Shown here in pieces: positions 22,740-34,780 of a stretch of DNA of 64,000 bases; position 1 is the stretch's first letter; each line of letters begins with the position of its first letter. The DNA is taken from positions 8,060,001 through 8,124,000 of the forward strand of contig CM082593.2 in the NCBI GenBank assembly GCA_040954595.2, written 5' to 3'. Below the pieces are notes generated by a model, which was not told the origin of the DNA, searched no databases, and saw only the letters and a list, made by a program, of their open reading frames with translations. A program made the position numbers and the translations under genes. This DNA comes from Balanoglossus misakiensis. Taxonomy: Eukaryota > Hemichordata.

Positions 22740-25514
22740 CAGTGGTTAATGTACGCACTGGTCGACCGGTTGCCTGGAGGCGCTAACAAGTGAACATCGT
22801 GTTTACCGCTGTGGACGCCATGAGCTAGGACTCCCTCAATCTAGAGCAGCTTATAGCAGTTATCTGGCGGAACCCGGCGATGAAGATATAAAACGACTAG
22901 CATTTTGAAACTACTAAATTGACAAGACGGACAAACACGTTCTTTTTCTTTGGTAACACAAAATCGTAGGCCTGCATTAAGGCATTGATAGAATTAACAG
23001 TCGAGTGCCAGTGTAATGTTTTGGAGAACGGTCACTATTTTTCGTGCAGGTTTGTATTGGAGGGCCTCTAAATGTTATGCAAGTATGTGGGAGGGCTAGT
23101 ACATGTATATCTCGTGATAGGGTGTTATGATAAAACATGACCAAATGGTTTTACCCATACACATTTTCCAAATCATCTGAGTGTTAAGGAAAACAAAATG
23201 ATAGGGCTTTGACATTCAGCTACACATAATAACAAATCAGCGTAGTTGAGAAGTGCGTTATAGACGCGAACAATGTTTCGACTGAATGTAAAAAGGTCAG
23301 GACAGTGCTATTGGTCAATCATATGTGCCGAAGTTGAAAGAAAATACATCACAATACTGGAAATTAGTATTAAAAACACGTTGATTGTCATGATTGTTAT
23401 ATCGATCAATCGATTATCATTCACTATATTGTGCTCTCTGTTTTTAATTTTTGTCCGAATTCAACTTCTATTTTAACTGGGATGAGAAAACCCCGATCAA
23501 CGATATTATACAGCCAATACATGCTGGTGTACAATTGAACGAAAAATATCTTGGTAAAGAAATGTTCCTTCAGCATTAATAATTTCATAAAAATGAAGAG
23601 TAGGAATTCTTAAGGTTAGGAAATTTTCCGTCGAGATTACTCGTGTTCTTTATGGATCCAAATGTGACTTTACAATGTAGACATAGAGTTTAAAGAGATA
23701 ATTGTTGTGACCTGCCTGGCTTATAAACACTTAAAACGCAAAACAGATCGACTAATCACATCTCTTTATTATTACTAAATTTACAGAATCGTGTAATTCA
23801 GGAGGGATATCTCTTATTGCCAAAACTGATCTATTTATGTCACATTCAACTTAAAGGAATTATGTTACTTGCTATTACAAATTCTCATTGTAATATTTCA
23901 AATTTTATCCTTCAATGGAAGCTAAGAATACAGCTATATGCATACCACCAAGTAACAAAATTCCGAGACCAATTCTGCCAAACGCTTCAGCACGTAAGGT
24001 ACCCCCCCCCCCCGCCCCTCCCCCCAAAAAATCTCCAGCTTGAGAGTTCACACCATGGTTGAACAAAAATTATAACGTCCAAACCTTCAACTATTGCTAT
24101 TTCGTAGAGACTGTGAATTCTGACGCCGATATACAGCGAGATCCACGTTTTCGGCGAGAATTTTGTATACATTGACGAGAACACTGGGTTTAAATGCAAT
24201 AAAATCCTGTCTGGGATAAAATCATTGTCTGTGCCGTAGAGATGTGAAGCAGATGTCGATGAAATATTACGGGTGCATTAAAACGTCATTTGTATTTTGC
24301 TCACATGTCGAATAATCTAACGTATAGATACGGTCGTTATTGGTTTCACAAGCAACATATGCAGTAGATGAACCGATACTTAGCTATAGTCATATACTAT
24401 GGCCACATTTTAAATCGTTATGACCACTGTCGACATCATGAATCTTGCAGCCTATAACCAGACACATTGCTAACTTGGCATAGTCAATCAAATCGCAGAA
24501 CACAATATCCACTGTACACAAGAAAATGATTTGAGTGTAAATCTAAGCTGCGATAGAAATGTGAAAATTCAGACTTCTATTTGTGCATCTGTCATAATCT
24601 TATCGCATTCTTGCTTTTATTGAGAATATCTCATTTCGAAAAGAGACGCGGATTTGATTCTATCTAAAGGTAAGCGTTGTAAATCACGGGTCCAATTTAA
24701 AATAGGTCGGGTTGCGCGGGATTTTGCAAAACGTTCTTGAAGGCTTCAGAAGAGATATTAAGCCTTATCTGGCATATTAAGCTCCGAATTTTTAATTTTT
24801 AATAGCGTTAACAGTATCATTTATACCTCTCAATCATTGAAATACTTGCATCAGGCGATATCATTCTGAATATGCGAATATTTGGTTGTCATGAAATTCG
24901 AAATTAACTCTTTTAAATGTATTAAAAAAAATTATATGGAAAATAATGGGGTCTCCTGTGGCAAATTTGACATACATTCTCTAAAAATCAATAAATGCGC
25001 GTGAATAACCTGGAGACTGGTACAATAAAACGTGGTAACAAATAAAAAATGAAATGTAGCTCCTGATACAAGAAAACAATGCACTTTTACTCAAATTATG
25101 GAATCGGCCAATTTGGAAATATATTGCGTCAGAAATAATTGAGTATTTTTCTGAATCGTAATGTTTTGCAATTGCATAATGCATGTATAATCATACTCAT
25201 CTTCAACTGCGTGCGTTTTATATTGCATCAAGTGCAGATTTTATCTTCGACGATCGGTTTTGGTTTAGTGTCATTATATAGGCCTATGTGCCTTTCTGCA
25301 TCATTAGTTTATAGTCACAGTTATTTTGGTTATATTTCTACATAATTAATACAGATTAGACAGTCCTCAAGGTAAATTGCATGTCATATATACTGTATGC
25401 GTTTATAGTTTATTGCTCCATACTAAGTCTATTTTCGCTGCATAATATATTAGTCATATATCGCCTACAACATGGTAACGCGATAAATTATTTTTCATAC
25501 AAATTGGCAGTTTC
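22740..25514. other. Gene-free stretch upstream of the GPCR
   Basis: No exon is recognised. A C-run (about 24001-24024) and several AT-rich tracts are the only notable features. Confidence 0.5.
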
Positions 25515-25664
25515 ACCCACAAATCCCTAAAATTAGATAAGTTTTAGAAGGAACGAAGCAGCCAACCGTAGCGTAGACTGGGCATGGCAGCAACTGAAGA
25601 TCCTAGTAGGTCGTGGCGACTGCAGTAGGGTTTGCGCTGGTATGGGACGACCCCTTCCCTTTAA
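25515..25664 (-). mobile_element. MITE family B, copy 2
   Basis: It begins 'acccacaaatccctaaaatt' and ends 'gacgaccccttccctttaa'. Relative to the 34.57 kb copy it lacks about 50 bp between 'ctggtatggga' and the right end. The core 'gactgggcatggcagcaact' is conserved. Confidence 0.75.
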
Positions 25665-28229
25665 CACATAACACTCAGCGGATATACTGGTCCTGTTAGT
25701 TTGATAGTCTGTGTCACAACGTCTGTCCCTCACGTTTGTATATAGTTAGACGCTTGCGAGGTTGTCCAAGGTTACATTTGTACGAGAATAGTTAGTGTGA
25801 TGCGCTAAGCCGTTTAGTCCCTATAACTTTAAATCAAACTGTTAGACGACTTGGCTTCGATAACTTTCTGTCATTGATCTATGTACGCCACACAAAGTAT
25901 GTGACCTCACTGACCTGTACCTTAATTCCTGAGTCCCTGTCTCTAATCAAGAGTTTGTGCAATGCCCACTTACAGAATGTGTCAATTAAATCCAGGAAAA
26001 TTTGAGATTAGAAGACCATGAACCATTTCTGATAAATTGCGTGCTAACTGACATTCTGTGTGCTATGTGCGTGATACATGGGTTTAAAGTCTATTATCGT
26101 CTTAAATGACATAAATCCTTCATACTGGTTCTTTGAAGGTTTTATAATGAAGAAGGGCGTTTGCTCTGATTTAATATGGGGCTAAAACAAAGTGCAATCA
26201 GTCTATCGGTGAAACTGGAAGGAGTGATTACATCTGACTCTCTCTGCCTCGAAGTCATAAGGAACAATGGATACAACTAAAGTAAGATTTTTATGAAAGT
26301 TTTTAAAATACACATAATGGTTTTCATATGTGATGTACAGGCAAAAGTTTGATCACAATTTCGAAACACATTAGTGCTACTGGCTCTATGACGCCCATAT
26401 TACAAGCGTCTCCATGACAACGAGATAAGGTACTTCCAATCTGGAAAAATACGGATATAAAGTTAGAAATTGTCCAGTTGCATCTTTCGACGCACCAGGC
26501 ACACTCGGACACACTTCAACGAACGGTGCAAGTTACAGAAATATTTCGTAACTAGACATTGACAATGTTCACTGACGGTATATATAATCGCAAAATTAAA
26601 ATTCTGAAATATCTATTTTCTTCGTGGTTTACCGAGATCACGGTCACTTCAGCAACTAAAGAACTCTCTTAACCAGACTGTAAATGCAGTTATTATGATA
26701 ACAGGACGAGAACTGTACAATTTGTCTTCCATGTCCGAGTCTAAAACGCCTATGACATACACCCCTTGTAAAATCTAATAATAACAGTTTTGTAAACACC
26801 CCAGCAAATATACGAATGTAGTATAACACCCTTCTGGACAGGGTTGAGGTTTGTAAAAGGGATAATATGCACATTACACTACATTGGGGTTTTCTGAATA
26901 TTCACTATACATGATTCGCATATATTTTTTTCTGACTAATCTATTGACAGCTAAAATTATAGATGTAGTTGTTTTGTTTTGTTTTGTTTAGCGCATGGTA
27001 TGAAGCAAATGACCTTTAATGGTCAGTCCAAATTCTGTTGCCAAGACAACATATCAGTCTGACTAGAGGTCAAAATGTCTATAATATGTAATATATTAAG
27101 ATATAGTAAATATCACCATGCAGCATAGAACCTACACAAAAACATAGTTGTTATGTTTGGGAAATACATATAATTGAAATACAATTTTACAAAAACAAAC
27201 TGAAAATTTTCTGTGTTTGTTTCCTGTGCCATCAGAAATAACATGTCTACATGAGCTGCGTGAGATGCTATCACACCTAGCTCCAAACATGTAACGAACA
27301 AAACAGTTTTCATCCTCCTTAGACACCCAGTTTCCACTTTAAGAATTATCTGAATACAGTTGTATCGCACGTCTTGAGCAAAGGTCGGCATCATGTGCTG
27401 TTGAAGGGAAAGCTGCGCCATATCTTTATTGAGCCCCAACGGCGATTTACAGTTTGCTTGATTTTCTTTGACCTTCACATTTGCGTAAATACATCCATTC
27501 TATGTAGACAGAATGTCCGTGTAGAAAGGGTGAAAGGTCACGTTGTCTTTCTAGGCCATTACTTTCGTACTTATCCCGATAACACGCGACCTGTGACCCG
27601 TCCCACCATCTATCAAATAAAAATATACTGCAAGCAATTTCAATTAGCCGCAAAGTATTGTGTCCCACTCTGACATTGCAAATTGAACACAATCTGGACG
27701 TGGTAATCCTGATTTTGTGCTTATAAACATAAAAAATAGTGCGTCTGAAGTCAACATTTTGGTATCATATCTTGACATCTTGCAGCTTGTGTCTATAGTC
27801 GTTGCCATGCTTCTTATGGTATACGCCTTTAAATGCTATTGCTTCATATCAAACTGTGTAAAATTATCAATAATTTGTAGCAGTCGCCTGACTGAATTTT
27901 ATATCCCGGGACGATAACACACAGTTCACTGTGTTTTACATCACCGGCCATCTTCTAATGCACTCTTTATTTTTGAGTTTCCAATGCGTTCTGAGACTAT
28001 TAATTTTCTAGAGTAGTGGGATTGCACAAATAATGACCACTTAACTCACACATACAACTCACCTAACCCTATGTCGTCAATAACTGCATGGCGAACTGTA
28101 ATTGACCTGTGAGGCAGCACTTTCAAATCCTGGCGTACACTTCAGTAGATGGATAGGGAGATCTTAAAGCAGTCAGCGAATGCCTTTTGCACTTGAGTAG
28201 TCAGACTGATGTCACTGATCCAGATAAAG
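25665..28229. other. Gene-free stretch
   Basis: No coding exon is recognised. A small (TTTTG)4 tract lies near 26972. The overlapping minus-strand open frames at 27.1-27.5 kb have no motif. Confidence 0.5.
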
Positions 28230-28230
28230 G

Positions 28231-28266
28231 TTCTCTCTGTCTCTCTCTCTGTCTCTCTCTCTCTGT

Positions 28267-28345
<79 letters not shown>

Positions 28346-28445
28346 GCTCTCTCTCGCTCTCTCTCTCCCTGCGTGCGTGCGTGCGTGCGTGTGTGCGTGC
28401 GCGCGCGTGTGTGCGTGCGTGCGTGTGTGTGTGTTTGTGTGTGCT
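28231..28445. repeat. Compound (CT)n-(GCGT/GT)n microsatellite
   Basis: A (CT)n tract of about 135 bp with rare interruptions passes into alternating GTGC/GTGT repeats from about 28370. Alternating purine-pyrimidine GC/GT is Z-DNA-prone. All open frames here are repeat artefacts. Confidence 0.95.
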
Positions 28446-31401
28446 TGCGCGCGCGCATGTGTCTGTACATGAATTGTGTATATACATGTGTGTGTAATTC
28501 GAATGTGTCTCAACACACCATCGAGGCAGATTTTGTGTTTAAGAATTCCTGTAGAGCTCTGGCGACGAACGTCAGGTAATAATTCTCTGCTGGACTGCCA
28601 ATAACTTTTGATGCTTATTAGTGCAATTCCAAATCGAACCTGACATGTACCAATCGGAGCATTCTATAGTGAAGTATTTTCCAACTCAATAGAGTACTGT
28701 CTTGACAGGGTATGAAAGCTCGTAGATTTCCCAAAGATTTTCGCACTCAAGACATGATCTTACATTACACTCAATCCGTATATTTGAGTGAAAATCACCG
28801 TAATAAATCAATATTACTGTACTGAATTAAAAAGTAATATTTCGTGGTCTGTTAATAGTAAGGCTTATGATGAAGTCTACACAGGTGGCTATAGTTCAGC
28901 GTGTTGACTTCATATTGTGGTACTGTTTATTTGTAAGTTGTGGCCACCATATCGATCAGGGAACTACCCGTGATCGCGGTGTATTACTATCGCCTTATTT
29001 TCGAATTTCAATTACTGTATGTCACCCGGTATACCTTGGAAATTCATAATTTACAATACAATACTTTCCATAGATTTTATTGCCTTTCCCTTGACGATAC
29101 TGAGTTTTCAACGCTGATGCGCGCATAGCGATTCACTGAACTCTGCCTAAGTCGGCGGTGATAGGGACCATGCTGAGACTTACAATCGGTCGCGGATTAA
29201 ACATGGACCTCATGGCAGGCCCGTCATCAATCGCAAAACCGTGTATTTACGGCGAGAACCACGCTCTATTTAGGGGTCGCATGACGAAGAGTGGCATAGC
29301 AGATTAACTTAGATGGAGAATGGATAGGTATCTTCGACCCTTATCCCACATTTGCGAAACTGAAAATTATGACTGTAAACTCCTGTCCCGCTGACCGTCC
29401 TAACCTCATTAAATAATTTTTAATTCGCTGATTATCACCGCAGGAAAGTGTCGTACTCCCAAAAAACAACGGTTCTCAGAGGTATTAGTCTCCATGCCAA
29501 CTAAGTACGTTCTATGACGTAAAGGATAGTTATCTCTTTATTTTCCTTAGATATCACGTGACCACTCACATCAATGTTTCAAGGGTTTAACATAGAACAT
29601 CATGTCACGTTGTTATCACACACTGTCAAGTGAAAACACTGATCGACATTGAAGCACGAATAGTTGAAGTCTAAAAACAATCGCCTTCTTCAGAATGAAA
29701 TTATATAATGTTATGTATGTGTGTGTTCTAATAGCCTGTTACTTTGAAAGTGTAACTCAAATTAAATCACACCAAACTCTTGAAAACATATTTTGACCAT
29801 TCTATAAAGGGTTTCCTGGCGATAACAGATGAAGAAAATTAATTATACTCATAGAGACCCCGGCAGTAATATCTTCTTTCAAAACAATTTTACCGACGCC
29901 AGAAAGGGGGTAACTTCCAAAACAACCATAATTTACATATAAATTGACCGTATACAATGATTATTGATTAGCCGTTCCAGAATACGTTGAGACTTATTGC
30001 TCTATTTATCGTTTAGATTTTCCGGACCACCTGTTACAGACACTATCACCACGACGGATCTCTTTTTTTAGAATCATTGCTTGATCTGAAAGCAGCTGTG
30101 GTGACGATTATGCGATAGGCATGCTTCGGGACGAATGCTTCATCTTAAAAATGGATGGTAAATGTGACGCTGCCGTAGCCGCGAGTCTTTGACAACTCAA
30201 CGGCTGCGCATCGTTGGAAATTATTGGGGCCCAAGATCTATGGTCGGTGGGCCCCTATTGATATTGTTAGAGTTCATCTTCTTTTTCGTATGTTTCTTCA
30301 TACCAAGTATTTGCTCGTATAGCACTCAAAAACCACTGCACCCACGCTTATCAAATTTTGCCCCAATGATCGGGACCAATGTACACTGGACCCGTGAATG
30401 TTTAATTAGTCACGTGACTTGGTGGGGTAAATTTGATTTTGCGAGAACCTTAAAAATAATAAAGCTTCATTGCAAAAATATCAAAAATTACCAAAATCTT
30501 CCTGGATTGCAGGACTACGTTCAGGAACAAAAGAGGACGTTAATGAAACTCATATATTATGTCAAGACCTTTTCAAATTTCAGTCCCAGTGACACTCTTG
30601 CACGAAGACTCAGACGTAGAAATGCGAGAGCGTAAGTTGGCGATCAAAATGTTGGAAGACTGCTACGATATCTGCGGGTTTCTTGAAGGAAAGGAATCAT
30701 TATCCCGCTACAAAAACAAGGATATTGTACCAATAGCCAAACGACGGACTTTGTCTGCTATGATGGCGAAGAAACGGGAAATATCTGTAACCCAGAAACG
30801 TTCATGAAATGCACGTGATTAAGAATTGTAGAACGCTTAATTAAAGGCTTAAACTGAGGAAACGCTGCCCCTTTAAAGGAACTCGAAATCCCAGCTGAAA
30901 CTGTCGAATCAACAAGTATAGGTCAACAAGTAAATGGTCTGATTTAGCTAATTGATCAGAAGAATGAAGAAATGTTTTTTTTTGTCAAAGCTGAAGAAAA
31001 ATATTAATATACACCATCATAGACAACTGATAGGAAAAGCTGAAAGGCATCACGGAAATACCTAGAACACAGAAAATTGGTGACATTAAAATAGGCATTT
31101 CTCCTGATTAAATTGAAGGCATCTAGAATGTCAAATCGCCATAGGAACGTAAGTGTCGGAAAAATACCCAATTTTTCAGGGTGAGCGTGAGGGGAAGTAT
31201 TCTCTCTGCCACCTTATTAATGAGAGTAAGTGACCTCTTTGAAGAACAGGAGAAAGATGATTCAGGGAGTTTCTTCGTTTGTTGTTTCACACGCCGTTTA
31301 AACTCTTTCCTCGTAGTGGCTTCGATCAAATGCGGATAGTAAAGAAGGAACCTTTGAAATCAAGATCTATTTCAAAGATGACAATTTATGTTATTCTACA
31401 T
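28446..31401. other. Gene-free stretch with weak open segments
   Basis: The frame at 30559-30807 (MSRPFQISVPV...) contains an acceptor-like TTTTCAAATTTCAG, followed by a charged stretch (MRERKLAIKMLEDC, KKREISVTQKRS). It overlaps a 148-codon frame in another register. No family is recognised, and it could be a terminal exon or chance. Confidence 0.35.
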
Positions 31402-31632
31402 GTGGGTATATAGTTAATCATCGTTCGACCACACACAACTTCCATCCCGCTTGTAGACGCGAGAGTAAAGAAATCACCAAAATGAATAATCGGTCTCTAC
31501 CATTTATTAATTTTGGCGAGATTTTTACTCTCATATCCTACAAACGGGGTGGAAGTTGTGTGTGGTCGAACGTTGATTCACTATATATCAGTAAGAAAGG
31601 TCAGCGAGAGAGAGACTTTGTTCCTTTAAAGG
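31402..31632. mobile_element. MITE family A, copy 3 (best preserved)
   Basis: The interior has two 48 bp inverted arms, 31423-31470 (starting GTTCGACCACACACAAC) and 31524-31571 (ending GTTGTGTGTGGTCGAAC). Between them lies the conserved 'aataatcggtctctaccatt' block. The right end reads GAGAGACTTTGTTCCTTTAA. This copy shows how copy 1 looked before its insertion. Confidence 0.8.
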
Positions 31633-32739
31633 AAGAATAAAGAACCTACTACATACAGACTTGGCCTCTCCTGGTTCGTAAGTGGATATCTTTCCTCAAT
31701 TGAACTGTAATTGTCACCTTTATACTGTAGGCTGTATGAAAGGAGAGATGATGGGAACGTTTCTGCTATCAATTTCCAACACCTTCTAGCGCATGACGTA
31801 TTGTACATTCAAACGCTTTTGTTCAACAGGTTAACGAGATGGTGCATGGGCACCATCTATGTCTTAGACAAGTGATCACTGATAGCATTAGTGTCGTTGT
31901 TTCTGAATTGCGAATGTTTCTTATTTTGACTTAGAGATTAATTAATTGGTGGGTGGGTGCCTCAGGTACTGATGTATTTTGTGTTTATCTGTACAACTGG
32001 TCATGTAAATGTACTATTTAACGCATGATTTTTTTGTGAAAGGATTATAATACCTTGAGAGCCCCTTAACAGTGTCGCTAGATCAATGCTACTGTCAGTT
32101 GAAGAACTGGGTTGACATCCCACGGGAAATATTTTCTTATATGACATGTTTCAAAGAGAACACTGATATAAGATCTTCCACACGACAACAACATGCACGT
32201 AGACATTGTTCCTCAATACATACAAAGCCATCAAAATATCTCACAGTATCATCGACTTTTCGTTAACCAATATATGTGGCAAGTGTCATCAAATGAAATG
32301 CGTTAATTATTTCAAATTTTCATTGAATATGCACATTGTTTATTTATAAGAAACTTCAAAGTGTCTCTTTAGTAATTTATAAAGTGAAATCAAATTTGTA
32401 CTACAGTATCTCTATCACGTTTCGTGTGATTGAGTGGAGTAGTATTGAATGTACCGTGAACATTGCGTAAATTCGTTAAATATGCAAATAAGCAAAATAA
32501 ATAAATATCTCACAGTGCAGTCCATGGTTCGACTTTCATAACAAACACCAAAGTGATATCGTGTCACGGTAGTTTAGTAAATGTATCGCTAATTACAAAA
32601 GTTTATCAAATATGCAAAAAGGCGAAAAATTACCGTGACAAATAATAACATCATAACCTAGCAAATTTGGCATCCGTGGTAGGTTCAATCAAGTTTGAGG
32701 CACTAATTTTGTTAATAATCCAATACTTTCAGTTTGAGC
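31633..32739. other. Gene-free stretch
   Basis: Nothing supportable is seen. There is recurrent 'aatatgcaaataagc' wording near 32.48 and 32.61 kb, too short to call a repeat. Confidence 0.5.
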
Positions 32740-32920
32740 TCTAATTTCATTTGTGAAGCCACGCCCATTCAAACGTCATCAATTCTTTTTTCCTTCCAAA
32801 CAGTACTGATCAGCCAAATTCGGACGAAATCGGATCAGCCGTTCTTGAGATATCGATGCGACACACAGACACCGAACGAACGGACAGGTACAGGCAGGCA
32901 GACGAGCGGACATCGGTATG
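32740..32920 (+). mobile_element. Probable 3' tail of a non-LTR element or SINE
   Basis: The wording 'ccaaattcggacgaaatcgg', then 'atcagccgttcttgagatat', then a CGACACACAGACACCGAACG / GGACAGG / CAGGCAGACGAGCGGAC tail is the typical 3' end of RTE/L2-like LINEs and their SINE partners in many animals. No reverse transcriptase frame is present upstream, so the copy is 5'-truncated. The family assignment is from memory of such tails. Confidence 0.45.
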
Positions 32921-34572
32921 TCCAAAGCCTCGCGTCTTGCACAGATGACTCAATGTGACTTATCACTCATTTTTGAGGCGATAAGAATATCTTTATCCCA
33001 TGATGGCTCAGCCCTTGAGCTAAAGACTATACGTTCACTCGTACAAGTCATATTTTCTGCCAATTATTGGTCATTAACCTGGCATTGTCTGTGGCTTAAA
33101 AGGTAAAATCCCTCGAGGGGTTTTTATTCTAAGTGATTAACCGTAGACTTTACGCAGAATCGTAGCAACGCAATGAAGGGCAGATGGGAGCTTTGTCTCG
33201 ATGCGAGTGCGAAATCAATGCAATGATTCTAAATAGTCAACATCCGGGAAGGTGGCGGGCCGGTGAACGTTATATTGACCGGTTGCCATGTCAACTCGGT
33301 CCAATAAAACCAGGCTTGTAATAAAAAACATTATTACCTGAATACATGGTATATGGGCCCTATATATAGAGACAGGGGACAATTTGCTGTATACTGTGTA
33401 TTGGCAATAACCCCCCCCCCCCCCGCTCTTGACCATAAACACAACATATCATCCACCGAGAAATATCCATCACTTCATGTTGAAAGTATATTTCGTTGTT
33501 AGTATCTGTCCATCAATGTTTGACACTGTCGCCATTACCCACTTCACGATTCTATGGTTAGAATGTGTGAAAAGTTATAAATACAGCCATGGTAAGTAAA
33601 GTTGTGATAACTCTGGAATGATTTACTTCAAAAGTTTTATTTTTTGCACATTAAAGAGAGACAAATCATTTAGCTTTTACGTTGTACACTGTTGATTCAC
33701 CATATGTAATATTATATTTATACAAGCTCCAGATGTCAGTAAAACTATACATTTTCAGGCACACGTATTGCAAAACGCCCAAGTACTTTAAGGTTGACCA
33801 ATTTAATCTTTTCTTGTGCTGCGGGTGAAAAAGTCGTTCTGAAAGGTCTATGTGCAGCGAACTGTAAAATGCACATAATCCTCGAAATTGTCAATTTGCA
33901 GGGAGATAATCAGATGATCACAGTCACGTAGGATAATTTCTTGATATCTGGGACTTCTAACACAGAACATCACAGCCCATCATGGGCGTCTATACGGCTA
34001 ATTTCAAAGTGATTATCCACATCAGAAAACCATATTCTATCCATTATTGAACTTAAGGCGACGGCATGATTTCCTGTGCGTACGTGTTGAACCTGATGGA
34101 GAGATCAAAGGTACTTTAAGTCAATTCAAGTTTGTGATTACTTGACCTTCCGTCCACAGAATTGGATCCAATCACATATCAGGCCCAAAGTCACCCACAA
34201 ATAAAATGTGAAAGTATGAAGAATCCTAATAGTCGTTGGAACTCCTCCAGAGATGAAGTTGAAGCAAACGGATTGAGATGAGCTCAGAATTACTGTCTAA
34301 TCGACTTACACACCAATCGATTGCAACGACAATTTCAATCTTGACGTATTTCTGGTCGCTAAGAATACTTATGGGGCCTGTTTTTCCGAATACACATTTA
34401 AAACTTGGTTAAAATAGACTTTTACTCTCAAAACAAAGAACTGCGCATGTACAAACATCCGGCGAACGTATGAAGTATATTAGTCTTGAAACGGGCCAGA
34501 CGATCGATTGTTGCAGTTTCACCACACACAAATAAATAGAAGACCAGAGAAGCTGGTTAGTAAAACATGAAC
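32921..34572. other. Gene-free stretch
   Basis: No gene is recognised. A poly-C run lies at about 33410-33424. Confidence 0.5.
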
Positions 34573-34780
34573 ACTTAAAGGGAAGGGATCGCCGCGTGCG
34601 TTTGGGTATCCCCCTTGATGAGAATATGTCCTCCCATACCAGCACAAACCCCACTGCAGTCACCACGACCTACTAGGATCTTCTTGCTGTCATGCCCAGT
34701 CTATGCTACGGTTGGCTGCTTCGTTCTCGCTAAGAATTGTCTAATTTCAGGGATTTGTGGATGACCCCTTCACTTTAAGT
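34573..34780 (+). mobile_element. MITE family B, copy 3 (full length)
   Basis: The terminal inverted repeats are ACTTAAAGGGAAGGGATC on the left and TGACCCCTTCACTTTAAGT on the right. The element is 208 bp, opposite in orientation to the other two copies, and carries 'ctactaggatcttcttgctg' and 'ctatgctacggttggctgct'. No coding capacity is present. Confidence 0.8.

Noticed and set aside
28187-28579. SLSL- and RERE-rich frames on both strands
   Set aside because: They are products of the (CT)n and GT/GC microsatellite; the RE-rich reading is not an RS-domain protein.
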